From Actinomycetes bacterium (lineage in GTDB: Bacteria > Actinomycetota > Actinomycetes > Nanopelagicales > Nanopelagicaceae), in contig JANXZW010000010.1 of NCBI GenBank assembly GCA_025355305.1, positions 1-43,318 of the forward strand: 43,318 bases of DNA. The letters run 5' to 3'. The notes beneath the pieces are model-generated. The model was not told the DNA's origin, ran no database searches, and saw nothing but the letters and a program-made list of their open reading frames with translations. Position numbers and translations under genes: made by a program. Below, piece after piece: positions 20,515 through 30,900 of this stretch (the first letter of the stretch is position 1; each line of letters starts with the position of its first letter).

Positions 20515-21069
20515 ATGTCTGTACTTACAGTATTACCAGCAGGAACATTTAATATTGATCCATCCCACAGCCGCGTTGGTTTTAGCGTTCGTCATGCAAT
20601 GGTGACCAAAGTTCGCGGCTCATTTACCGAGTTTGCAGGTTCTGGCACCGTTGAAAATGGTGCAGGATCGCTGCAGATTGATATCACTGCCTCCTCTGTC
20701 AGCACTGCCAGTCCAGACCGCGATGGTCACTTGCAATCCCCTGACTTCTTTGATGTTGCGAACTTCCCAAAGTTGACCTTTGTTTCAACATCGATCAAAG
20801 ATGCTGGAGCAGAGAAGGTTATTGTCGAAGGTAATCTCACCATCAAGGATGTCACCAAGCCAATTTCAATTGACTTCGAGTACACCGGCACAGCTACTGA
20901 CCCATTTGGCAATGCGCGCTTTGGCTTTGAGGGATCATCTGAAATCAACCGTAAGGACTTCGGTCTTACTTGGAACGCGGCTCTAGAGACGGGCGGACTT
21001 TTGGTCTCTGAGAACGTAAAACTTGAGTTTGAAATCTCTGCAATCGCATTAGTTACAGCTCAGGCATAA
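20515..21069 (+). CDS. YceI-family lipocalin-like protein
   Basis: This 184-residue protein matches the YceI domain along its length: F.IDPSHSRVGFSVRHAMVTKVRG.F at the start, then SVST..P.RD.HL.SPDFFDV.NFPK.TF, ITKDV.KPI-like strands, FG..RFGFEG..EINRKDFGL.WN, and a final V..EF. YceI proteins are beta-barrels that bind isoprenoid or amide lipids and often respond to acid, osmotic or organic stress. No signal peptide is present, so this copy is probably cytoplasmic. An AAAGGA Shine-Dalgarno precedes the ATG, and a perfect palindrome upstream implies specific regulation. It appears monocistronic, with a strong hairpin downstream. Confidence 0.92.
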   Translation: MSVLTVLPAGTFNIDPSHSRVGFSVRHAMVTKVRGSFTEFAGSGTVENGAGSLQIDITASSVSTASPDRDGHLQSPDFFDVANFPKLTFVSTSIKDAGAEKVIVEGNLTIKDVTKPISIDFEYTGTATDPFGNARFGFEGSSEINRKDFGLTWNAALETGGLLVSENVKLEFEISAIALVTAQA

Positions 21070-21088
21070 TTCACCCGTCCTAATTAAG

Positions 21089-21122
21089 AGAGGCCCTTGA
21101 AGATTTATCTTCAAGGGCCTCT
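21089..21122. terminator. Strong hairpin after yceI
   Basis: A perfect 15-bp stem (AGAGGCCCTTGAAGA and its complement) closes a TTTA loop, 20 bases after the yceI stop. It lacks a long U tract, but the stem is strong and near-symmetric, so it should end yceI transcription. Confidence 0.8.
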
Positions 21123-21168
21123 ACAATTTCCGCTTGCTAACTGCTACCTCATCAGTCATCGTTACACC

Positions 21169-22527
21169 ATGAAATCTACCGATTCCGTGCAGGTTGCTCT
21201 GGAGAAGATCGCAGCGATTGATCACTCTGGATATGAGCTGCGGTCGGTTCTGGCCATTGCTCCTGATGCGCTAGACCGGGCCGAGCAGTACGAAAAAGCG
21301 GCAGCAGATTTACCACTCGCGGGTCTCCCGATTCTGCTCAAAGACAATATTGAGGCGATCGGATTACCGGCCACAGCTGGCTCCAGTGCTCTAGCAAACA
21401 CTCCGGTGCAACGAGATTCGACAATTGCAAAGCGGCTGCGAGCCGCTGGTGCTGTGATCGTTGGGGCCACAAATCTTTCGGAGTGGGCCAATATCCGTTC
21501 GGATAAGTCAACCAGTGGCTGGTCGGCTGTTGGAGGTCTGACTGCAAATCCTTGGCAACACCAGCGTAGCGCTGGGGGATCTTCATCAGGATCCGGAGCC
21601 GCGGTTGCAGCTGGTCTCACACAATGGTCAATCGGAAGCGAAACCGATGGCTCAATCATCTGCCCTGCATCGCTCAATGGCTGCGTAGGAATCAAACCGA
21701 CGGTCGGAAGCGTTCCCCGCGACGCGATGATTCCAATCAGTCGGAGTCAAGATACCCCCGGCCCGATGGCTCAGACGGTCGCACAAGCAGCCCTACTTCT
21801 TGATGTCCTCACAGATAAGCGGATATTTGAGGCGGCAGCTCGTACTGAATCTCCCCTGCGCATTGGTGTAGTTAAGGAATGGCTCACCAAAGACAATGGT
21901 GTTAACGCCCTTTTCGAAAATTCTGTTGCTGCGCTATCGAAAGCCGGTGTGAAAATAGTGGAAGTGAGCCTTCCGCAGCCCACAGAGGCAAATAACGAGG
22001 ATGAACTCCATGTGATGCTTCATGAACTTGTTACTGACCTAGCCGAGTATCTAAACACTCGCCCCGGCACTCTCGTTAAGAACCTGCAAGAGATCATCGA
22101 TTTCAATCGCACGAATGAAGCTGTAGAACTCCGCCACTTCGGTCAGGAGCTCTTTGAGAGAGCGCGCGAATTAGGTGGCAGGGGCCCCGAACATGAAATT
22201 GAAAGGGCCCGTAACTTAGCGTGGGCCGAGCAACTCTTGAACCTCGGACTTGAAAATGTCGATGTGCTCATTGGTTGCACATACGGACCGGCCTGGACCA
22301 GCACCTTAGGCAAAGGCGATGACTTTGGTAGCGCTAGTTGGATAACGACCGCGCCTGCCGTAGCCGGCACTCCTATTGGAACTATCCCCATGGGACTTGT
22401 CGATGGATTACCGGTCGGCCTTGGCTTTGTCGTCGGGCGCAACCGAGAAGAAGAGTTGATCACCGCCATGGCACAAGCAGAAAGAGTTCTAAATCTCGGC
22501 GTATTGGCGCCTACATTTTTAAAATAA
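21169..22527 (+). CDS. Amidase (amidase signature family)
   Basis: This 452-residue protein carries the amidase signature core: LLKDNIEA with Lys58, GGSSSGSGAAVAAGL with the cis-Ser near 138, and GSETDGSI with the likely nucleophile Ser162. That makes a complete Ser-cisSer-Lys triad. The family hydrolyses amide bonds in varied substrates; which one is used here cannot be told. GatA is unlikely because no gatB or gatC is adjacent. I chose ATG 21169 because the alternative upstream TTG would start inside the yceI terminator hairpin. The gene is convergent with cysteine synthase, 42 bases away. Confidence 0.88.
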   Translation: MKSTDSVQVALEKIAAIDHSGYELRSVLAIAPDALDRAEQYEKAAADLPLAGLPILLKDNIEAIGLPATAGSSALANTPVQRDSTIAKRLRAAGAVIVGATNLSEWANIRSDKSTSGWSAVGGLTANPWQHQRSAGGSSSGSGAAVAAGLTQWSIGSETDGSIICPASLNGCVGIKPTVGSVPRDAMIPISRSQDTPGPMAQTVAQAALLLDVLTDKRIFEAAARTESPLRIGVVKEWLTKDNGVNALFENSVAALSKAGVKIVEVSLPQPTEANNEDELHVMLHELVTDLAEYLNTRPGTLVKNLQEIIDFNRTNEAVELRHFGQELFERARELGGRGPEHEIERARNLAWAEQLLNLGLENVDVLIGCTYGPAWTSTLGKGDDFGSASWITTAPAVAGTPIGTIPMGLVDGLPVGLGFVVGRNREEELITAMAQAERVLNLGVLAPTFLK

Positions 22528-22569
22528 AAAATCGCCAGTTAGCCAAAGTGCAAGGACGCATCGCGCTAT

Positions 22570-23454
22570 TCAGATGGTGAGCCAGTAATCCTTAATGTAT
22601 TTCTCGCCCTCATCGCAGAAGATTGTGACCACGGTATCAAGACTCATTTCCTCTTTAAGTTGCTTCGCCGCCAACATATGCGCACCCGATGAAGGCCCAA
22701 CAAAGATTCCATGCGTCTTGGCCAGACGGCGAGTTTCTGCAACAGCGTCGTCGGAGTGGATATGAACAAATCCATCAATCTCTTTGGCATGGCGCTCAAT
22801 GATTCCCGGAACAAATCCATCAGAAATTCCCTCAATCAGGTGCTTTGCCACCTCACTACAAGCGATCGTGCAGGACTCGGAAGGTTCAAGCGCGTAACTC
22901 TTGGCGGCAGGGTTCACCTCTTTGAAGGCCCGACCTACCCCAACGAGTGTTCCCCCAGTTCCGACGCCCGACACGAGAAGATCTGGCTTGCTGGAAAGTT
23001 GGGCAACTATCTCCTTGCCGAGCCACTCGTAGTTTTCAATAACGTTCCACTCGCTATCAAATTGCTGGGGCGCATAAAAGCCAGGTTGTTCGGCGATGCG
23101 ACGAACTTCTTCTAGCGCCCTATTCACGTGGAAATCGCCTAGGGTTCGAACCTCTGCACCAAAAGCTTGTGAGATCGCGGTGCGCTCCATACTCAATCCT
23201 TCGGGCATTACCACAAGCATTTTGTAGCCTTTGACCGCTGCAACCATAGCCATAGCGTTACCCGTATTGCCACTGCTTGCCTCAACGATGGTATCCCCAG
23301 GGTGGAGTAGGCCTTCTCTCTCGGCCCGCTCAATCATGTATTTCGCGATGCGCGCCTTTACAGAACCAGATGGATTGAGATACTCCATCTTGACGTAGAT
23401 GCCCTCAATGTTAATCAGAGGGGTATTCCCAATTGCGTCCAGAATGGTCTTCAC
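22570..23454 (-). CDS. PLP-dependent cysteine synthase family protein
   Basis: This 294-residue protein is a fold-type II PLP enzyme. NPSGSVKAR places the PLP lysine at Lys33, EASSGNTGNAMA binds the substrate, SGVGTGGTLVGVG grips the phosphate, and the end is DEGEKYIKDYW. It most probably makes cysteine from O-acetylserine and sulfide, though cystathionine beta-synthase-like or O-phosphoserine-using relatives share these motifs. The start is GTG; a TACTTT hexamer five bases before it suggests a leaderless transcript. It is divergent from the VKOR gene, with about 150 bases between them. Confidence 0.9.
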   Translation of the reverse strand: MKTILDAIGNTPLINIEGIYVKMEYLNPSGSVKARIAKYMIERAEREGLLHPGDTIVEASSGNTGNAMAMVAAVKGYKMLVVMPEGLSMERTAISQAFGAEVRTLGDFHVNRALEEVRRIAEQPGFYAPQQFDSEWNVIENYEWLGKEIVAQLSSKPDLLVSGVGTGGTLVGVGRAFKEVNPAAKSYALEPSESCTIACSEVAKHLIEGISDGFVPGIIERHAKEIDGFVHIHSDDAVAETRRLAKTHGIFVGPSSGAHMLAAKQLKEEMSLDTVVTIFCDEGEKYIKDYWLTI

Positions 23455-23596
23455 AATGAAAAGTAAGTTGACAAGCAGGGAATTTCAACTTGAATAATTT
23501 TGCCATCAAAGCCCAAGATCTTCATCATGTTTTAAGTGTAGAACGGAAGGCCGATTCCTAGTAAGCCCCAGCCTGAGCGCCGCGAAGGTAGTGGTG

Positions 23597-23602
23597 TAAA
23601 CT
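23597..23602 (+). promoter_or_regulatory. Leaderless -10 hexamer of the VKOR gene
   Basis: TAAACT, preceded by TG, lies exactly six bases before the ATG at 23609. There is no Shine-Dalgarno, so transcription probably starts at or next to the start codon. Confidence 0.55.
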
Positions 23603-23608
23603 CAAAAT

Positions 23609-24223
23609 ATGACGGATTTGGGAATTATTAGCCCGTTGCGCGCTTACCGTAAGAGCTATATCGCCATGTTGGTTTCATCGACGCTTAGCCTCATCGCCTC
23701 GCTCGTACTGTCGGCGGAGGCGATCACCCTCGCCAAGCAACCAACGGTAAAGCTCGCCTGCGATATCAATGCAATCGTCTCCTGCGGCAAGGTGGCGCGC
23801 TCGTGGCAGTCCAATCTTCTTGGCTTCCCAAACGCGTTTCTCGGCTTGATGAGTGAACCTGTCGTTATAGCAGTGGCAATCGCTGGCCTAGGTCTTGTTG
23901 CCTTCCCGCGCTGGTTTTTGCGCACGGCTCATCTCTTCTACTTGGCCGGCTTGGCCTTCGCGTTCTGGCTGCTCTCCCAATCCTTCTTTGTGATTAAAGC
24001 ACTTTGCCCATGGTGCTTGCTTGTCACGCTTTCTACCGTAACCGTATTCGCCACCATGACAAGAATTAATATTATGGAGAACACCTGGGCTCTCTCTGCA
24101 GAAAATCACGGGAGGCTTGTTAATTTGCTCAACCGAGGTTGGGGTCGGGTCTTGTACACCTTTACTTACTCAATCCTCGCTCTGGCGATCTTCTTCAAAT
24201 ATGGAACAAAATTAATTCACTAA
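23609..24223 (+). CDS. Vitamin K epoxide reductase (VKOR) family protein
   Basis: This 204-residue membrane protein has about five hydrophobic segments. The VKOR cysteines are present: Cys51 and Cys59 (CDINAIVSC) in the first outside loop, and Cys133-Cys136 (CPWC) at the active site. Bacterial VKOR passes electrons from a DsbA-like thioredoxin to quinone and so drives disulfide formation in exported proteins; actinobacteria use it in place of DsbB. No fused thioredoxin domain and no DsbA gene are visible here. It would be needed for exported proteins with paired cysteines, such as the giant Ig-repeat protein in this window. That link is inference. Confidence 0.93.
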   Translation: MTDLGIISPLRAYRKSYIAMLVSSTLSLIASLVLSAEAITLAKQPTVKLACDINAIVSCGKVARSWQSNLLGFPNAFLGLMSEPVVIAVAIAGLGLVAFPRWFLRTAHLFYLAGLAFAFWLLSQSFFVIKALCPWCLLVTLSTVTVFATMTRINIMENTWALSAENHGRLVNLLNRGWGRVLYTFTYSILALAIFFKYGTKLIH

Positions 24224-24328
24224 TGGGTTAATTCAGTAATCGGCTACTGCACTGTGATGCCTTAGACACTAGCGCTACCCCGAATCGCTCGGCTGCCATC
24301 TCAATATCGAACGCCATAGCAAACAAGG

Positions 24329-24880
24329 TTAAAATCGAACCTTACTCGCGTCCATCACATCAACCCGACTATCTGGCAAGTCATAATCCGCACAAGCGCG
24401 ATTCAATTCGGCGATGATGATTTCGGCGGGGATGGCAACTCCATTCCAAGATTCATCCATCGTTGTGTGGGCGTCTTCGACCAGAGTCACATCGAGACCG
24501 CGTTCGATAGCCGCGTGGATAGTGTGACGAACGCAGTAATTGGATTGCGCGCCAACCACAATTAAATGATCGACGCTCAACTCTTCTAAAACTTCTTCCA
24601 GATCGGTCTCCTCAAAGGCGCTTCGCCAAAGTTTGTGAATAATCCGCTCATCCTTGCCAGGTTTGAGCTCGGGCACGATCTGCCAATACTCACTCTCAAG
24701 AGGCATATCGTCTTCTGAGTGCTGCACCCAAATTACATCCCTGCCCGCAATTCGCGCTCTCTCCACAAGTTCGCAAATCCGGTTGACGACTGCGTTTCGA
24801 TTCTTTGCATAGTCAACGACACCGTTTTGAACGTCAATCACCATCAGCGCGCGCTTGGAACGATCTGGATACGCACTCAT
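24329..24880 (-). CDS. Isochorismatase-family cysteine hydrolase
   Basis: This 183-residue protein has the catalytic triad of the family: Asp16 (ALMVIDVQNG), Lys83 (IIHKLWRSAF) and Cys116 (GAQSNYCVRHT). The family includes nicotinamidases, ureidoacrylate and other amidohydrolases and isochorismatases; the substrate cannot be told from the sequence. I chose ATG 24880 because GGAGG lies nine bases upstream; an in-frame TTG three codons earlier sits too close to it. It precedes no obvious partner and lies next to the carbonic anhydrase gene in the same orientation. Confidence 0.88.
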   Translation of the reverse strand: MSAYPDRSKRALMVIDVQNGVVDYAKNRNAVVNRICELVERARIAGRDVIWVQHSEDDMPLESEYWQIVPELKPGKDERIIHKLWRSAFEETDLEEVLEELSVDHLIVVGAQSNYCVRHTIHAAIERGLDVTLVEDAHTTMDESWNGVAIPAEIIIAELNRACADYDLPDSRVDVMDASKVRF

Positions 24881-24930
24881 TTTTCTCAACCTCCATCGTT
24901 CGCTGAAGGCAAACTTCTACCTAAGGGGGC

Positions 24931-25509
24931 TTACTTTACCTCGCCCGCCCTAGTCGCAGTTTTGACTTCTATGAGTTTTCCTGTCGCTACGTCGTAGATG
25001 TATCCATAGATTGGAATGTTCTTAGGAACCAATGGATGTTGACGGATCCGCTCGACATCATCCGTGACCGACACCGCCTGATCGGCAATGGTCAACCAAT
25101 CAATGTAAGTCCCTTGGTTTGACCCCGGTCCACTACCCACGTCATAGAAACCTTCGGCACCTAATGCGGCAGTCTCCAGACTCTTTGAGAGCAGACCCCG
25201 GATAACTTCGTCGGTGAAGAATTCCATGCCGCAATTGCTGTGATGTATAACAAACCATTCTTTGGTGCCAAGTAGCTTGTAGGAAATGACTAACGAGCGG
25301 ATTGCATCATCGCTCGCCCGACCACCAGCGTTCCGAATCACGTGAGCATCACCTTCCGATAGCCCCGCGTACTTTGCTGGATCAAGACGAGCATCCATGC
25401 AAGTGAGAATGGCAAATTGTCGTGCCGGTGGAAGGGCGAGTTTTCCCTTCTCTCCGAATGATTCAACATACTTATTATTTGCATCCAAAACTTCATTTAA
25501 TACAGACAT
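24931..25509 (-). CDS. Beta-class carbonic anhydrase
   Basis: This 192-residue protein interconverts CO2 and bicarbonate. Zinc ligands are Cys37 ([11 protein letters not shown]), His90 and Cys93 (VIHHSNCGM), with the Asp39-Arg41 dyad intact. The sequence type is close to the mycobacterial Rv1284 group. No signal peptide is present, so the enzyme is cytosolic. It ends 50 bases before the isochorismatase-type gene and may be co-transcribed with it. Confidence 0.92.
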   Translation of the reverse strand: MSVLNEVLDANNKYVESFGEKGKLALPPARQFAILTCMDARLDPAKYAGLSEGDAHVIRNAGGRASDDAIRSLVISYKLLGTKEWFVIHHSNCGMEFFTDEVIRGLLSKSLETAALGAEGFYDVGSGPGSNQGTYIDWLTIADQAVSVTDDVERIRQHPLVPKNIPIYGYIYDVATGKLIEVKTATRAGEVK

Positions 25510-25956
25510 CAGTCATCACTTTCCCAAGATTTCGCATTTTTAAACGCGTCTGCCAGACGTTCTGGCTTTCTCATCGGTCGGTAAACTACTTGTCAAAGAA
25601 AATTAAGTCCACTTATCAAGGCTTACTTGTACTTGCGAATACGATGCAGAATTGAACTTTGTGAGAAGGCAATGCCCTTATATTTCAATTGCCCAAGGGA
25701 GAACATCCAGAGATGAAGAGCGAAAGCGGTGTCCATCCCCTCTTGCTCAAAGAGAGCGCGCCCATTTCTCAGGGCGACGTGCATAGACCTCTTAGACAAA
25801 TTTTTATTTCAGATGTCATCTCATCTGCTGCACACGCTAGACACTTTTCCAGTGCTCAACGAGAGGCGGTTTTGCAAAGAACTCTCCGATGATTGCGCGC
25901 CATTGGGTGAAGAGTTCGCTCTGGCGAAAGCCAACCATATGGCCTTCACTCATGAG
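25510..25956. other. Intergenic region with hairpins and weak small ORFs
   Basis: Near 25547-25566 two overlapping hairpins occur, CGTCTG/CAGACG and GCCAGA/TCTGGC. Two short plus-strand frames are open, ATG 25713 to 25892 (59 residues) and ATG 25813 to 25983 (56 residues). They overlap, resemble nothing I know, and the second runs into the end of benE. I cannot support either as a gene. Confidence 0.3.
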
Positions 25957-27201
25957 CTAGTTCTTTCGAAATGTGAATTTTAGGTTTGATAACGAGTACA
26001 GGGCGATCCCTGCCAATAATCCCCAAAAAGGCGAGCCCAGTTGTAATGGATGTACCCCACTGATTGTCACCAAGATTGTGACCAGTGCTGCTTCTCGCCC
26101 ATGAGGTTCATCGAAAGCGTCGTGGAGTGAGTTTGATAGCGCAGGAAAGAGCGCCAGGCCTGCCAATGCCGCAAGAGCAGCAGCCGGCAAGGCGTTAAAG
26201 AGCGAAAGGATAGACACTCCAACGATTCCCGCGGCGATGTAGGCAATCCCAGTGAAGACACCTGCTGTGTACCGAGTAGAACGATCAGGGTCAGCATGCT
26301 CCCCCACGGCAATACTCGCCGTAATTGCTGATGTGTTAACCCCGCTATTGAGGTAGCCCGCCGTAAATAGGGAGATCACGCCAGAGGAGATCAATGATTG
26401 GTTATGGGGGGCCTGGTAACCATTATTTTTGAGAACTGCAAATCCTGGAGCAAATTGTGTTGCAATAGTTAGAAGAAAAATCGGAAGAGCGAGACTGATT
26501 AGCGATCCAACTGTGAAGTGTGGATTTGTCCAAATAAGGTGCGTGAATCCAAAGTGTGGCGAAATTAGGTGGATCTTTCCCAGCGCCAGCGAGACCGCCA
26601 CTCCCACTGTCAAGACTGCAACTACCGGAGTGCGAGATTTAAGCAGTCGAGCCAGGAAGTAAGCAAGAATCATTCCAGAAACTATCCAAGGCTCCGAAGC
26701 GAAATGGGTAAAAATGCTCACTCCAAAATTAAAGAGAACACCAGCGAGCATCGCCATTACGAGTTGATGCGGAATCGCCTTCATCAGTCGCGGCATCAAA
26801 TTTGTTACCCCAACAATTATGAAGAGTAGCGCCACCATAATATAAGAAGCGACCGCTTCTTGAATTGTGTGAGTCTTCAGAGCTGTTACTAAAAGAACAA
26901 TCCCCGCTGTCGACGTTGATCCAATCATCGGCATTCTGTAACGAAGCGAAAGATACAGACCAAGGAGTCCCGACATCGTCCACGAGGAGCAGATCCAAGT
27001 TGCAGTCTGAGCCACCGTGAAGTGACCAGATTGTGCGGCCTGCAGCATGATGACAATCGGGCCCGTCGCTGCGACAAGCACAACCAGAAACCCAGAGACA
27101 AGTGCGCTAAGAGTGAAGGAACTGGGTAGATCGCGCAGGTTGTGTAACACAGCCTTTAGCGCGGAGTCGCCTTTGGTCCCCGCGTACAAAGCCTCATCCA
27201 C
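25957..27201 (-). CDS. benE: BenE-family benzoate/H+ symporter-like transporter
   Basis: This 414-residue protein has about 12 hydrophobic segments and family motifs including FL..LVA.TGP, an internal YR.PM.GSTSTAG segment, FAPGFAVLKN.GY, and GVNTSAITASIAVGEHAHPD-like sequence (here GEHADPD). BenE proteins import aromatic acids such as benzoate, but no benzoate-degradation genes are nearby, so the substrate is open. The start is GTG 27201; TAGAAT exactly six bases upstream marks a likely leaderless transcript and supports it. Confidence 0.9.
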   Translation of the reverse strand: MDEALYAGTKGDSALKAVLHNLRDLPSSFTLSALVSGFLVVLVAATGPIVIMLQAAQSGHFTVAQTATWICSSWTMSGLLGLYLSLRYRMPMIGSTSTAGIVLLVTALKTHTIQEAVASYIMVALLFIIVGVTNLMPRLMKAIPHQLVMAMLAGVLFNFGVSIFTHFASEPWIVSGMILAYFLARLLKSRTPVVAVLTVGVAVSLALGKIHLISPHFGFTHLIWTNPHFTVGSLISLALPIFLLTIATQFAPGFAVLKNNGYQAPHNQSLISSGVISLFTAGYLNSGVNTSAITASIAVGEHADPDRSTRYTAGVFTGIAYIAAGIVGVSILSLFNALPAAALAALAGLALFPALSNSLHDAFDEPHGREAALVTILVTISGVHPLQLGSPFWGLLAGIALYSLSNLKFTFRKN

Positions 27202-27916
27202 CGAACGATTCTAGAGATATCAAGCACTCATTTACACGTGAATTGTTGCATTTCGTAGTTCTCTCTCTGTTGGGCGACCTGTTCCAAGTGAGCAAGCGTG
27301 GAGCCTTTCTGAAACTCCTTCATCCATTACTCGATCGGTTCCCATATTTCTTCTCAATAGAGGCAAAGTACGAAGCCGGTCCCGTGACTTTCTGTTCTGA
27401 GACCTCTAAAACGTAGCACCTTAAGTTAGGAAAAAGAAGGGTCCCTTACAAGCCTGAGACGATAATAAAATAACCCTGACCTGCAATAATGACACTTCTT
27501 TCCACATTTCCTCCTGTATTAGATTGACGGGATTGTTATGGAGCAAATGACCATTCAACTGTCTTTGTTGAATCTAGTGGTTTCCGAATCAAAAGTAACG
27601 CACTCAAATAAATCATTCTGTGGAACAAGGCTCTCATCACCTTAGTGGCCAAAAACCCACCTACCCTTAATCAACCACCTAACCAAACCCCCCGTTTCCC
27701 TAATTAAAGTCCTCAGTAATATCAACCCAGACAAATTCCGCAATATGGCTACCTCCAGGTTTTTTGTACTTTGGGGTTCACCCTATCTCCTACCCTCTGA
27801 GCGAACATTGACCACTTTTTTTGAAGTAGAGCCCTAGGTCTAGTCGGCCCATCTTGATATCGTTGGGGGAAGCAATCTCCCATGCCAAATTGACAAGAAA
27901 CGATTGAGGGTAAATT
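27202..27916. other. Long non-coding stretch left of the helicase gene
   Basis: These 715 bases are AT-rich and hold no convincing intact gene. The part up to ~27400 contains a DUF4287-like relic (separate entry). From 27400 to the helicase start I see no RNA gene, repeat or recognisable coding sequence. It looks like decayed DNA at the edge of an acquired segment. Confidence 0.5.
27236..27400 (-). pseudogene. DUF4287-domain protein relic
   Basis: The minus strand reads VTGPASYFASIEKKYG, close to the start of the DUF4287 domain (VTGP.SYF.SIEKKYG.PI..W). After a one-base frameshift near 27337 it reads NPIE, then a stop, then WMKEFQKG..LAHLEQVA. Frameshift plus stop show that it is dead, and the end is poorly conserved. 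Confidence 0.5.
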
Positions 27917-30900
27917 TTGGATACATTGTTTGATAAACAAAGAATCCTTTCAACCGCAATCGAGCTGTGGCGTAAGAGTCTTGTCTCTTTCGACGGAAAT
28001 AACAGACAAATTTACTACCGATATAAAAAAGTCGGGGACGTCAGTTTCGAGGATGAATATGTAGACCAAGAAGTGCTTGAGAAGCTACTTCTAGAGAGCA
28101 AAATACGTGTTTCTGCACTTTACCCAGAACTTGCGATGAAGATCAATACCAAATCAGTGGAGCAATTAGCTGGTCTTGCTCAAGCCTTTGAAGAAGATAC
28201 TACCGAACAGGAAAACGAAAAGGACCTGGCAAAACTGTGGGCTTTTCGATTGCGTCGATTTGAAGCGGTTTATCGAAAAACAAAAGAAGACAATGAAGAA
28301 AGAAATATCGATACATGTTTCGTAGCCGAAGGATTTGCTGGCTGGCAGCCAAAACAGTCCGGCACCACAATTCCTAACGCTCCACTTCTAATGCACTCAA
28401 TAAAAATTGAGTCAGTTTCAAAGGGAAATAGTGATTTTTCTCTTGAAAAGACAGGTACTACCGTTTTAAATGAAGCATTATGCCTTTATTTAGAAACTGA
28501 ATTTGGAATTCCTCGTAAAGTATTTGAACTTGAAACAAATGACCTGCGACTTGATTCTCCTCAAATTGAGGATTTGATTTCGCGAATCAAAGAATCCGTA
28601 CCAGGCTTTAAGGTTAAGTCAGATAAATTACTTGGAAATTTCGCCTTCTCACATTATCCAATGGTTGTCGACCTCCAAAGAATTATTCAAAAGGGAACAA
28701 ATCACCCAGTACTATCAGCGCTGGCAGGAATTGAATCTTCGATATCAAACTTATTAACGATCGGCTCAGAGGAAACATTAGAAGAGCTGTCTGTTAAAAA
28801 TCCCATGTTAGAAAATTTGGTCTTTCCAGCTGATTCATCTCAGCATGCGGCTGTCAGTGCAATTATGGGAGGAAAAAATGTGGTGATCCAAGGGCCACCA
28901 GGGACCGGCAAAAGTCAAACAATTGCAAATGTGATTGCGGAATCAGCAGCCAACAAAAAAACAGTTCTTTTTGTCGCGGAGAAACGTGCTGCTATTGATG
29001 CTGTAGTAGAACGACTTGCCGATAAAGGACTCCAAGGAATTATCTTAGATTTACATGGAGAACCAGATAGAAAAACAATCGCTAAAAATTTAACGGAAGT
29101 CCTCAAAACATATGAAATCACGAGAGAGTTACCTAATGCTGATATTGAGCGACTCTTAAAGTCTAAAAAACTGCTTCAACAACGTTGGGAATGGTTTCAT
29201 CAAGAAACGACGTTGAGTGATTATCAAGGAAATAAACTTCAGATTGCAGATTTATTAAGACAAGTGGGTCTTAAGGGAAGCCAAATTGACCGAGCACTAA
29301 TTGAAAATGGATTAAACCACCTTTCGCAACTGGACCGCATTTCGGCTAATATACGGGATAACATTGCTGAAAACATTGATGTCCTGTATCGATGTGGGTA
29401 TTTTTCAAGAAAAGTAACTGGCAGTTTGGTGCATGAATTCGCCCACAGAATCAAGTCTCCTGGTGACGCACAAAACTTAATGATGCAGGTATCCAGTCTG
29501 CGAAATCTCGTCAAAACCAGGGAATTCAAACAGGCTCACCACGCTGCAAAGAAACTCATTTCTGAGACTCAAAATTCGGTGACTTCAATCAATGAAACTC
29601 TTACAAAGTATGACAACGCTATTCAGGGAACTTCGGAGTGGCATCTGGAACATTATGACGAAATCATCAATTTCCTTCCTGCGTTTGGCAGTTTGAAAGA
29701 ATACAGACGTATTAAGAATAAATCAGTTATACCTAGTTACTTTGCTAGAAATAGAGAGATCAAGTTAGTACCTACTTATCGACGAAATACCGCTGAAACT
29801 CTGTCTAAAGGTGTTCTTGGTGCCTCTTTAGTTAATTTCAAGAATTCCATTGATGCCTGGGTCAAAATTGATGGAAAAATCGATTTTCTCAAGAAAATCG
29901 ATACAACTGCCCAGCGGTCAAGAGACGTTGTACGTGAAGCCCTGCCACACATGGAACATTTGACTCAACTTTCGTTGTCTGTTGATTTATTCAACACGAG
30001 CTTAGACAACCTTGAATCAATAGTGGATGTCCTGAATGAAGAATTGGAATACATTAGAGACTTGCCTCAAATCAACGAAGTAATGCTGCAAGTAAAGGAA
30101 TATGGGCTGGCAGGCATAATCGAATTATTCGACGAAAAGTGCATTTCACAGTCAGCTGCTGCTGCATACTGGGATTACTTATGGCATTCAGCGCAACTTG
30201 AAAAGGTGTTACTAACGACATCTAAGTCTAATTTTAACTCAACCGCGTTAAATGATGCACTCAGAGAATTCCGCGTTAAAGACCACGAACAGTTCGCGGC
30301 AACGCCTGGAAGAATTATTCGTGAAATAACAAGGGGAATAATGGATGCTAACACACCTGGACATCAATTACTTCGCAAAGAATCCTTCAAGAAATCTGGG
30401 CACCTACCTTTTCGAGAGCTAATTACTAAGATTCCAAATGAAATCAAAGCAATCAAGCCTTGTTTTGCAATGTCGCCGTTGGCGGTATCGAAATTACTCC
30501 CTTCAATTGAAGGTATGTTTGACATCGTAATCTTCGACGAAGCAAGTCAGATCAAGCCCGAAAATGCCATCACTGCAATTTATCGAGGTAAGCAATTAGT
30601 CGTAGCAGGCGACCGTCATCAATTGCCTCCAACCTCTGTGGGAATAGGAACAACATCCTCAACTATTCCAAGCACCGAAGATGAAGAAATAGTCAATCCG
30701 GAATTGCAAACTCAAGATATGGAATCCATCCTGGATGCGGTTGCCTCTACCTATCCAGCAGGTGATTCACATATCAAACCTCTCAAGCTTCACTATCGAA
30801 GTAATGATGAACGACTTATTTCCTGGTCAAATTTCCATATATATCGTGAAGCGGGTGAAGAATTAGCCTCATTCCCTTCAGTATCTACTGAACCTTCAAC

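Noticed and set aside
21097-22527. Amidase start at TTG 21097
   Set aside because: It would lie inside the yceI terminator hairpin and add 24 residues unlike the family; ATG 21169 is preferred.
27370-27400. Possible third rnpB-like segment (AAGCCGG then TCCCGTG)
   Set aside because: Only the first seven bases match well and the stretch is explained by the DUF4287 relic coding sequence.
27749-27940. 63-codon minus-strand frame before the helicase gene
   Set aside because: It overlaps the helicase start and ribosome site, and resembles no protein.
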